NCBI GenBank assembly: GCA_937926195.1
Contig: CALEXZ010000041.1
Span: 1-14,782 of the forward strand
Origin: an uncultured Actinomyces sp.
GTDB lineage: Bacteria > Actinomycetota > Actinomycetes > Actinomycetales > Actinomycetaceae
Length of the DNA stretch: 14,782 bases
Reading direction: 5' to 3'
A program made the position numbers and the translations under genes. This document shows, piece after piece, positions 1-6,171 of the stretch; the stretch's first letter is position 1; the number at the start of each line of letters is the position of its first letter. The notes under the pieces are model-generated. The model was not told the DNA's origin. It ran no database searches and saw only the letters and a list, made by a program, of their open reading frames with translations.

Positions 1-361
<361 letters not shown>

Positions 362-473
362 GTGGGCTCTTCCAGCTCAGAGGGAGACGACTGTCCCCAG
401 TGTCCCACGGCCCGCATCCACCTCCGCTCCCGCGCGCTGTGAGACCTGCCCCTTCTGCCCGTCCGTCGCGCGG

Positions 474-540
474 GCGGGGCCGACGCCCCGGCACGGCGGT
501 TCCTCGGGCAGTGCCCGCACACGAGCGGGGCCGACGCCCC
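474..540. repeat. Two copies of a 16-base hairpin-forming direct repeat between lepA and the glycosyltransferase gene
   Basis: GCGGGGCCGACGCCCC occurs at 474-489 and again, identically, at 525-540. Each copy is itself an inverted repeat (GGGGC, loop CGAC, GCCCC). The first can be extended by one more base pair. The pair sits in the 188-base gap between the end of the glycosyltransferase gene (550) and the start of lepA (361), both on the minus strand. The second copy is only 10 bases past the glycosyltransferase stop, so a role as tandem terminator hairpins is plausible. There is no T-run on the minus strand after either copy. No clear lepA promoter was recognised in the rest of this gap. Confidence 0.5.
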
Positions 541-549
541 CGGGCGGGC

Positions 550-1632
550 TCAGTTGAGGTTGAGCGCCCACCTGGCGACCCGGTAGCCGAGGACGGGCAC
601 ACGCCGCCCGAGCGGGCCGGGAAGGTTGACGGCGCGTCCCAGCGCCGTGCGACGCAGACGGCGGTGCACGTCCGGGCGGCGCTCGGCCATCCGTCGCCAC
701 AGCTCGTCCTTGATGGCGAGGTTCTGCGCCGTGCCCGAGCGCAGCGCCATCGCGGAGATGACGACGCAGCTGATGAGGTAGTAGTGCAGGAGGTAGCCGT
801 AAAGGGCTCCGCCGACCTCCCCCTCGGCGGGCATGGCCTCCAGCATGTGGGCGTTGACGCGGTCGTGCTGGTCCAGGCGGCGCACGATGACGTCGTCGGC
901 CACGGACTGGCCCTCGCGACCGATCGTGTACAGGTACAGGTCGATGTCCAGGTACGTCAGCGAGCCGACGACGGTGAGCGGCTCGAAGGCGAAGATGCTG
1001 TCGACGTAGAAGCAGTGCTCGGGCAGGACGGTGCCCGAGGCGCGCAGCACCTCGGTGCGGTACAGCAGCGCGTGCATCATGAGGTACTGGTCGGCCCGGA
1101 AGCGGCGCACATCGTCCCAGGTGCCCACCCGGTCCTCGGGGATGAGCCCGTGGAACCTCACGGTGTGGGCGGCACGCTTGGAGCTCGGCCGGTGGGCGAC
1201 GAGCAGGCGCGAACGACGCCCCATGTTGCGCCAGGCCTCGGAGCCCTCGCGCACGTACACGAAGTTCGTCACCACGAGGTCGGGGGCGGTGCCGTCGATG
1301 TCCCACTGGCGCAGGCGGGCGAGCAGGTCGCGCAGGGCCAGGGGGTCGAGGGCGTCGTCGGCGTCGCAGACCTTGAGCCAGGTCCCGGTGGCGTGGGCGA
1401 TGCCGGTGTTGACGGCGCCTCCGTGGCCCTTGTTCTCCTGGTGGACGACGACGATGTTGCTTGAGCGCGCCGCCAGGTCCTGGGCCAGGGCGAGGGTGGC
1501 GTCCGTGGAGCCGTCGTCGACGATGATGATCTCGGTCTCCGGGCCGTCGACAAGAAGGCTGTCGACACAGCGCTCAAGCCACGCCTCGGCGTTGTAGGAG
1601 GGCACGACGACACTCAGCAGCGGGGTGGTCAC
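550..1632 (-). CDS. Family 2 glycosyltransferase
   Basis: This is a GT-A fold sugar transferase of the GT2 family, which transfers a sugar from a nucleotide-sugar to a cell-surface glycan or similar acceptor in the cytoplasm. In 360 residues it shows the N-terminal SVVVPSYN strand (about 7-14), the nucleotide-binding IIIVDDGSTD (35-44) and the metal-binding D-A-D triad in KVCDADDA (88-94). No membrane segment is evident, so it is probably soluble or peripheral. The donor and acceptor cannot be told from sequence. The GTG at 1632 is preferred because the conserved fold begins seven residues later, and AGGAGG lies at 1645-1650, although the 12-base spacing is long. An in-frame ATG at 1680 would add an Arg-rich, non-conserved extension. 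The gene stands alone, divergent from the DedA-like gene, with no sugar-pathway neighbours. Confidence 0.9.
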   Translation of the reverse strand: MTTPLLSVVVPSYNAEAWLERCVDSLLVDGPETEIIIVDDGSTDATLALAQDLAARSSNIVVVHQENKGHGGAVNTGIAHATGTWLKVCDADDALDPLALRDLLARLRQWDIDGTAPDLVVTNFVYVREGSEAWRNMGRRSRLLVAHRPSSKRAAHTVRFHGLIPEDRVGTWDDVRRFRADQYLMMHALLYRTEVLRASGTVLPEHCFYVDSIFAFEPLTVVGSLTYLDIDLYLYTIGREGQSVADDVIVRRLDQHDRVNAHMLEAMPAEGEVGGALYGYLLHYYLISCVVISAMALRSGTAQNLAIKDELWRRMAERRPDVHRRLRRTALGRAVNLPGPLGRRVPVLGYRVARWALNLN

Positions 1633-1669
1633 GGTCCGATCATGCCTCCTGCGGCGCTCGCGCGGGCGC

Positions 1670-1698
1670 GTGTGGCGCATCTTCGTGGTCCGCCACAC
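1670..1698. promoter_or_regulatory. Perfect 8+8 inverted repeat in the divergent glycosyltransferase/DedA-like promoter region
   Basis: GTGTGGCG at 1670-1677 and CGCCACAC at 1691-1698 are perfect inverted arms separated by 13 bases. The arm centres are 21 bp apart, close to two helical turns, as expected for a dimeric repressor or activator site. The site lies 38-66 bases upstream of the glycosyltransferase GTG on the minus strand. It could instead be an RNA hairpin in that gene's 5' leader. No regulator gene is adjacent, so the binding protein is unknown. Confidence 0.4.
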
Positions 1699-1828
1699 AG
1701 CGGTGCCGCCCTGAGGCCCGCCCCCGCACCCCGCTCACCACGGACGGGCACGCCTATCACCGGGTGGTGGCCCGAGACCGGACCGGCCATCGTTCTGACA
1801 CCGGTGGCAGCGCCGTCGCCGCGCCCCT

Positions 1829-1834
1829 TAGGCT
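1829..1834 (+). promoter_or_regulatory. Candidate -10 element (TAGGCT) for a leaderless DedA-like gene
   Basis: TAGGCT fits the actinobacterial TANNNT -10 pattern. It ends eight bases before the GTG at 1843, so transcription would begin at or next to the start codon. No Shine-Dalgarno sequence is present in front of that GTG, which agrees with a leaderless message. The -35 region is not clear; TGGCAG at 1805-1810 is a weak candidate with an 18-base spacer. Confidence 0.45.
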
Positions 1835-1842
1835 CTGCCGCC

Positions 1843-2475
1843 GTGATCGATCGGATTCTTGAGCTCCCCCTCCTGTGGGCCTGGGTGCTGCTGTGGTGCG
1901 TGTGCATGCTGCGCGCCAACCTCACCCACTGGATCGGCCGCGGCCTGAGCACGGGCGCCGAACGCTCACGCTTCGCCTGGATGCTGCGCAGCCCGATGTA
2001 CCTCAGCGCCCAGCGGATGGCCGAGCGCTGGGGCGTCATCGCGGTCCCGCTGTCCTTCCTGACCATCGGGGTGCAGTCCTTCGTCCAGCTGTGGGCGGGG
2101 GTCGCGCGCATGCCGCTGCGCCTCTACCTCCCCGCCGTCATGGTGGGCTCGGCGATCTGGGCGACGATCTACGCCACCGTGGGGCTGGCGGTCTTCGCCG
2201 CCTGGATCGGGGCGGGCGGGGGCTGGGCCGTGGCCGCCGTCGTCGCCGTGGCCGCCCTGGTTCTCTGGCGGCGCAGCCGGGAGCACGGCGCCGCGGCCGA
2301 GAACGTGCACGCCGACGCCGACGCCGCGGGAGGCAACCGTGAGGTCCGGGACTCACCGGCCCAGGGCCCGCAGGAGCTCCCGGCATCTCCCGAGCCGCTC
2401 CAGGAGCGAGAGGAGTGTGAGGAGCGGGAGGTCCTCGTCGCCGGGGGCGGGGCCCCCGGCCGCGTCTCACCATGA
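1843..2475 (+). CDS. DedA-like (SNARE-associated domain) small membrane protein
   Basis: This is a predicted 210-residue inner membrane protein. Residues about 5-23, 64-86, 95-120 and 122-142 are hydrophobic, and the last 65 residues are an acidic, Pro/Ala/Glu-rich cytoplasmic-type tail. The stretch around residues 62-115 (RWGV, then WAGVARMP, a membrane helix and IYATVG) resembles the C-terminal half of DedA proteins, which are linked to lipid scrambling and membrane homeostasis. The Arg-rich RF-PGVR signature of that family is replaced by FLTIGVQ (72-78), and the N-terminal helix region is short. It may therefore be a diverged or non-canonical member. The GTG at 1843 was chosen because it follows a TAGGCT hexamer directly and the protein begins with a membrane helix. 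An in-frame ATG at 1642 would add a low-complexity tail overlapping the glycosyltransferase promoter. Confidence 0.65.
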   Translation: MIDRILELPLLWAWVLLWCVCMLRANLTHWIGRGLSTGAERSRFAWMLRSPMYLSAQRMAERWGVIAVPLSFLTIGVQSFVQLWAGVARMPLRLYLPAVMVGSAIWATIYATVGLAVFAAWIGAGGGWAVAAVVAVAALVLWRRSREHGAAAENVHADADAAGGNREVRDSPAQGPQELPASPEPLQEREECEEREVLVAGGGAPGRVSP

Positions 2476-2478
2476 GAC
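2440..2478 (+). terminator. Hairpins at the end of the DedA-like gene, upstream of the trp promoter
   Basis: GCCGGGGGC (2440-2448) and GCCCCCGGC (2452-2460) form a perfect 9-bp stem with a GGG loop inside the last codons of the gene. A second stem, GTCTCA/TGAGAC with a CCA loop, spans the stop codon (2464-2478). Neither is followed by a clear T-run. Together they are candidate transcription-ending or 3'-protecting structures separating this gene from the trp promoter. Confidence 0.4.
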
Positions 2479-2494
2479 ACGGCGACGCACGAAT

Positions 2495-2524
2495 TTGGGT
2501 GTGCGCGCACCGGGCCCCTAGGGT
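2495..2524 (+). promoter_or_regulatory. trp operon promoter, with a 10-base palindrome in the spacer
   Basis: TAGGGT at 2519-2524 is a good actinobacterial -10. It ends seven bases before the trpL ATG at 2532, so the message is probably leaderless. TTGGGT at 2495-2500 is a weak -35 with an 18-base spacer. The spacer holds GTGCGCGCAC (2501-2510), a perfect palindrome, and the -10 lies in a second palindrome, CCCTAGGG (2516-2523). Either could be an operator, but no trp repressor gene is present in the window. Confidence 0.6.
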
Positions 2525-2531
2525 CGTCGGC

Positions 2532-2573
2532 ATGAGCGCGTTCACCTCCCGCCGCTGGTGGTGGCTCCCCTGA
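2532..2573 (+). CDS. trpL: trp operon leader peptide (MSAFTSRRWWWLP)
   Basis: A 13-codon open frame begins at the ATG at 2532 and contains three consecutive Trp codons (TGG at 2556-2564), then Leu, Pro and a TGA stop. It lies between the promoter and trpE, where a transcription-attenuation leader peptide belongs. Three adjacent Trp codons in a 13-residue peptide are not expected by chance. The codons abut and overlap arm 1 of the attenuator, so a ribosome stalled there for lack of charged tRNA-Trp would free arm 2. There is no Shine-Dalgarno sequence; the start is about seven bases past the -10, which fits leaderless translation. Confidence 0.88.
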   Translation: MSAFTSRRWWWLP

Positions 2574-2637
2574 GGGCGAGCCACTCATTCGCGTACGCGC
2601 AACCACGAACGTCAGAGCTCGCCACCAGGCGGGCTCT
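2561..2637 (+). promoter_or_regulatory. trp attenuator with mutually exclusive 1:2, 2:3 and 3:4 stems
   Basis: Three competing stems can be drawn by hand. Stem 1:2 pairs GTGGCTC (2561-2567) with GAGCCAC (2578-2584), seven perfect pairs. Stem 2:3, the antiterminator, pairs GGCGAGC (2575-2581) with GCTCGCC (2617-2623), seven perfect pairs. Stem 3:4, the terminator, pairs AGAGCTCGCC (2614-2623) with GGCGGGCTCT (2628-2637), ten pairs including one T-G wobble, with an ACCA loop. Arm 2 is shared by the first two stems and arm 3 by the last two, as in textbook trp attenuation. The T-run after the terminator is weak (TTCGTGT). trpE starts 50 bases further on. Confidence 0.82.
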
Positions 2638-2687
2638 TCGTGTACTCGGAGCAGGTCGCCGGTGGCCCGAACCGAGGAAACCGTCAG

Positions 2688-4370
2688 ATGACCTCCCCCA
2701 CCCCGCCATCCGTGCTCACCCGCAGGGTGCGCTACCCCCAGGACGCCGGCCGTCTGCTTGAGCGCCTGGCCGCCGTCGGCCTCGTCGCCACGACTGAGGA
2801 CCCGGCCACCGGCCGTCGCCGCCCGGTTGACACGGTGCTGCTGGAGTCCGTCGACATCGCCACGAAGGTCTCGCGCACGACCATCGCCGTGCTGGAGGCC
2901 TGCGCCCGGCTCACCTGCGAGGGCCAGCAGGTCCTCGTCGAGTCCCTGCCGCAGGCGCGAGCCGACGGCGAGGCCGCCCTGGCGCGCCTGCGCACCGCAC
3001 TGGGGGAGCACGTGAGCGCCGAGGCCGAGCACCGTCTCACCCTCACCGTCCCGGCGGTGGACGACACCCACCTTGAGGAGCGCGAGCGCCTCACCGCCCG
3101 TTCGACGATCGAGCCGCTGCGGGTGCTCGCCGCCGCCGAGGTCGACCACCCGCACCTGCCACTGGAGGCAGGGGTCGTCGCCTTCGACTACCTCGCCACC
3201 TTCGAGACGCTGCCGGACGTGGCCATGGGCGACAACACCTGCCCCGACTACGTGTTCTACGACGCGCGCATCCTCCTCGTCATCGACCACCCCACCCGTC
3301 AGGCCACGCTCGTGGGCGCGAGCGTCGACGAGGCGGACCTGGCCGAGCGGCTGGGGGCGCTGGCCGAGGCCATCGACACCGAGGAGGCCGTGGAGACTGC
3401 ACAGGCCGCCCAGGCCGCGGAGGCCTCGGGTGCCGACGGCGCCGATGCCGGGCGGCCTGCGGTGCTGCACGCCGTGCCCACCCAGTCCGACGACGACTTC
3501 GCGGCCGCCGTCGTGCGCCTCAAGGAGTCCATCGCCGCCGGTGACGTCTACCAGGTGGTGCCCTCACGGGGCTTCACGATCCCCTGCCCGCACGCGCTGG
3601 CGGCCTACCACGAGCTGCGCCGCAGCAACCCGAGCCCCTACATGTTCTACGTCGCCGCCCCCGGCTTCGAGCTCTTCGGTGCCTCCCCCGAGTCCGCCCT
3701 GCTGCACTCGGCGCGCACCGGCACGGTCTCCATCCGCCCCATCGCCGGCACCCGCCCGCGCGGCCTCGCCGCGGACGGCTGTGTGGACCACGAGCTCGAC
3801 ACCCGCCTGGAGCTGGAGCTGCGCACGGACACCAAGGAGGTGGCCGAGCACGTCATGCTCGTGGACCTCGCCCGTAACGACGTCGCCCGCGTGAGTGTGC
3901 CCGGCACCCGCCGGGTGCAGGACCTGCTGCGGGTGGACCGCTACAGCCGGGTCATGCACCTGGTGAGCGAGGTCTCGGGCACCCTCGCCCCCGGCCTCGA
4001 CGCCCTGGACGCCTTCCGGGCCTCGATGACGATGGGCACGCTCACCGGAGCCCCCAAGCTGCGTGCCGCCGAGCTCATCCGCCTGAGCGAGGGTGTGCGC
4101 CGCGGCTCCTACGGCGGCTCGGTGGGCTACCTGCGCGGCGACGGCGAGCTGGACACCTGCATCGTCATCCGCTCCGCCTTCGTCACCGCCGGGCGGGCCC
4201 TCGTCCAGGCGGGGGCGGGCGTCGTGTCCGCCTCGGTGCCCGCCGCGGAGGCCGAGGAGACGGTGCACAAGGCCTCGGCGGTGCTGCACGCGGTGGCCGC
4301 CGCCCAGGGCGCCGCACTCGTCATCGACACCGACGCCGCCACCCGTACCGACACCCGTCAGGAGGCCTGA
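2688..4370 (+). CDS. trpE: Anthranilate synthase component I (TrpE)
   Basis: TrpE converts chorismate to anthranilate using ammonia supplied by TrpG, the first committed step of tryptophan synthesis. The 560 residues include the N-terminal LLES (51-54) and NPSPYMF (314-320), both known tryptophan feedback-site elements. The chorismate-binding domain covers about 269-540, with IAGTRPRG (352-359), TGAPKLRA (453-460) and QAGAGVV (507-513). It is somewhat longer than usual (about 500-520), largely because of an Ala/Glu-rich insert near 228-258 between the domains. Many segments recall the enterobacterial protein, from memory. The ATG at 2688 follows GAGGAAA (2674-2680) at a seven-base spacing, and a GTG at 2640 lies inside the attenuator region and lacks such a site. 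The stop is followed one base later by trpG. Expect allosteric inhibition by tryptophan as well as attenuation. Confidence 0.97.
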   Translation: MTSPTPPSVLTRRVRYPQDAGRLLERLAAVGLVATTEDPATGRRRPVDTVLLESVDIATKVSRTTIAVLEACARLTCEGQQVLVESLPQARADGEAALARLRTALGEHVSAEAEHRLTLTVPAVDDTHLEERERLTARSTIEPLRVLAAAEVDHPHLPLEAGVVAFDYLATFETLPDVAMGDNTCPDYVFYDARILLVIDHPTRQATLVGASVDEADLAERLGALAEAIDTEEAVETAQAAQAAEASGADGADAGRPAVLHAVPTQSDDDFAAAVVRLKESIAAGDVYQVVPSRGFTIPCPHALAAYHELRRSNPSPYMFYVAAPGFELFGASPESALLHSARTGTVSIRPIAGTRPRGLAADGCVDHELDTRLELELRTDTKEVAEHVMLVDLARNDVARVSVPGTRRVQDLLRVDRYSRVMHLVSEVSGTLAPGLDALDAFRASMTMGTLTGAPKLRAAELIRLSEGVRRGSYGGSVGYLRGDGELDTCIVIRSAFVTAGRALVQAGAGVVSASVPAAEAEETVHKASAVLHAVAAAQGAALVIDTDAATRTDTRQEA

Positions 4371-4371
4371 G

Positions 4372-5013
4372 ATGCGTGTCGTCCTGCTCGACAACCGCGA
4401 CTCCTTCGTCTACAACCTCGTGGACCAGATCGCCTCCCTGGGCGCACGGATCGAGGTCTACCGCAACACGGTGCCCGCCGAGCGCGTCCTTGCCGCCCTG
4501 GAGCCCACAGCTGAGGAGCGCGACCGCGGCGAGAGGCCCGTCCTGTGCCTGTCGCCCGGGCCCGGGCACCCCAGCACCAGCGGCTGCCTCATGGCACTGA
4601 CCGAGGCCGCCCTCGCACGGGGCGTGCCCACCCTGGGCATCTGCCTGGGCTTCCAGGCCCTCGTCGAGGCCTGCGGAGGCAGCGTCGGACGCGTAGGGCC
4701 GGTGCACGGACGCAGCGTGCGGGTGCGCGTCACCGAGGCCGGAGGATCCGACGCCGCCTTGGCCGTCCTGGCCGGAGGCCCCCTCGACGTCGCCCGCTAC
4801 CACTCCCTGGGCACGCGCACGCTGCCCGCGGACCTCAACGCCCTCGCCGTCACCGCCGAGGAGGACCCGGTGGGCGCCGACGTCGTCATGGCCGCACGCC
4901 ACCGCCACCGGCCCGCCGTCGGCCTGCAGTTCCACCCCGAGTCCGTCCTCACCCCGCAGGGGCCGGTGATCCTGCGGGCGCTCATCACCGAGCTCGCCCG
5001 CGCCACCGGCTGA
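4372..5013 (+). CDS. trpG: Anthranilate synthase component II, glutamine amidotransferase (TrpG)
   Basis: TrpG hydrolyses glutamine and channels ammonia to TrpE. The 213-residue protein is a class I amidotransferase with the oxyanion sequence SPGPGHP (61-67), nucleophile Cys91 in GICLGF, and the His188/Glu190 pair in QFHPES. It is a free-standing subunit, not joined to TrpD as in E. coli. The start lies one base after the trpE stop, and AGGAGG (4360-4365) sits inside the trpE end at six-base spacing, so the two are translationally coupled and should be made in equal amounts. The alternative, PabA, is unlikely because of its position directly between trpE and trpD, although some bacteria share one amidotransferase between both pathways. 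Confidence 0.95.
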   Translation: MRVVLLDNRDSFVYNLVDQIASLGARIEVYRNTVPAERVLAALEPTAEERDRGERPVLCLSPGPGHPSTSGCLMALTEAALARGVPTLGICLGFQALVEACGGSVGRVGPVHGRSVRVRVTEAGGSDAALAVLAGGPLDVARYHSLGTRTLPADLNALAVTAEEDPVGADVVMAARHRHRPAVGLQFHPESVLTPQGPVILRALITELARATG

Positions 5014-5076
5014 GCCCCTCCCGACCTACCGACCGCCGCCGGACCACCGGCCCCGACCTCAGCCCCAGGAGGCACC

Positions 5077-6171
5077 ATGACCACCCCGCCCACCGGCACC
5101 ACCACGCTCCCACCGGAGGACGCCCTCGAGGCGCAGGCCGAGGCAGCACGCGTCCTCGTACGCGCAGCAGTCCAGGGCCGCGTCCTGTCCTACGAGGAGG
5201 CCTGCGCCGTCTTCACCGCCCTGGGGGCGGGACTGCTCAGCGACATCGAGACCGCTGCCCTGCTGGCGGCCCTGCACGCCCGCGGGGAGAGCGCCGACGA
5301 GCTCGCCGGGGCGGCCAGCGCCTTCCGCTCGGCCGCCCGGCCCTTCCCCGAGGTCTCCGGGCCCCTGCTCGACATCGTCGGCACCGGCGGCGACGGCGTG
5401 GGCACGATCAACATCTCCACCGGCGCTGGCATCACCGCCGCCTCCATGGGGCTGGCAGTCGCCAAGCACGGCAACCGCGCCGTGTCCTCCAGGACGGGGG
5501 CCGCGGACGTCATCGGGGCCCTCGGGCTGCCCCTGGAGCTCACGCCCGAGCAGTCCGCCCGGATGCTGGAGGAGGTCGGCTTCACCTTCCTGTTCGCCCA
5601 GGCCTACCACCCGGCCATGCGCTTCGTGGCGCCCGTGCGCGCGGCGCTGCGCACGCCCACGGTCTTCAACCTGCTGGGCCCCCTCATCAACCCGGCGCGC
5701 CTGAGCATGCAGGTCATGGGGGTCGCCGACGCCACGAAGATGGACATGATCGCCCGCAGCCTCCAGCGGCTGGGCCGCGAGCGCGCCCTGGTCATCCACG
5801 GCCTGGGCCTGGACGAGATCACCGTGCACGGCGCCACCACGGTGCAGGAGGTGACCCCCGAGGGCATCCGTTCCTTCACCGTCACCCCGGAGGAGCTGGG
5901 GGTGCCCACCCGCGACCTGTCGGAGATGCTCGGCGGCGCCCCCGCCGAGAACGCCGTCCTCCTGCGTGAGGTGTTCGAGAACCGTGGCCGGGCGGGGCAC
6001 CGCGACGCCATCGCGGTCAACGCCGGCGCCCTGCTGTACCTGGCGGGACGGGTGGACACGCTGCGCGAGGGCACCGAGGCGGCTCTGGAGCAGCTGGTGA
6101 GCGGGCGGGTCGCCGAGCACCTGGATCGTGTGGTCGCACGCTCGGCCCCGGCGGACGAGGCGCTGGACTGA
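5077..6171 (+). CDS. trpD: Anthranilate phosphoribosyltransferase (TrpD)
   Basis: TrpD joins anthranilate to phosphoribosyl pyrophosphate, giving phosphoribosylanthranilate. Of its 364 residues, the first 15-20 are a variable Thr/Pro-rich lead. The PRPP-binding GTGGDG (102-107), NISTG (112-116) and KHGNR (130-134) follow, and a later LDE motif (LDEITVHG) fits the metal-binding region. The length is normal for the family. The start at 5077 has AGGAGG (5067-5072) four bases ahead. A 63-base gap separates it from trpG, the largest inside the operon, with no hairpin or promoter that I can recognise. Its TGA stop overlaps the ATG of the next gene (TGATG), indicating translational coupling. Confidence 0.96.
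   Translation: MTTPPTGTTTLPPEDALEAQAEAARVLVRAAVQGRVLSYEEACAVFTALGAGLLSDIETAALLAALHARGESADELAGAASAFRSAARPFPEVSGPLLDIVGTGGDGVGTINISTGAGITAASMGLAVAKHGNRAVSSRTGAADVIGALGLPLELTPEQSARMLEEVGFTFLFAQAYHPAMRFVAPVRAALRTPTVFNLLGPLINPARLSMQVMGVADATKMDMIARSLQRLGRERALVIHGLGLDEITVHGATTVQEVTPEGIRSFTVTPEELGVPTRDLSEMLGGAPAENAVLLREVFENRGRAGHRDAIAVNAGALLYLAGRVDTLREGTEAALEQLVSGRVAEHLDRVVARSAPADEALD

Noticed and set aside
1629..1643. Four-codon frame (minus strand) with AGGAGG, overlapping the glycosyltransferase GTG
   Set aside because: Only one base separates AGGAGG from its ATG, too close for initiation; AGGAGG more likely serves the GTG despite the longer spacing.
1642..1842. ATG at 1642 as the start of the DedA-like gene
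   Set aside because: The extra 67 residues are Pro/Ala/Arg low complexity, overlap the glycosyltransferase promoter region and precede the TAGGCT hexamer.
2640..2687. GTG at 2640 as the trpE start
   Set aside because: It lies just after the attenuator terminator, adds 16 non-conserved residues and has no ribosome binding site, while the ATG at 2688 has GAGGAAA at proper spacing.
2169..3470. Long minus-strand frame of 433 codons opposite trpE
   Set aside because: It is the shadow of high-GC third positions in trpE and the DedA-like gene; its Gly/Val/His/Arg-rich product has no domain character.
4545..5969. Long plus-strand frame across trpG and trpD in another phase
   Set aside because: The Arg/Pro/Gly/His-rich translation is typical of an off-frame read of GC-rich genes, and it overlaps two certain genes.
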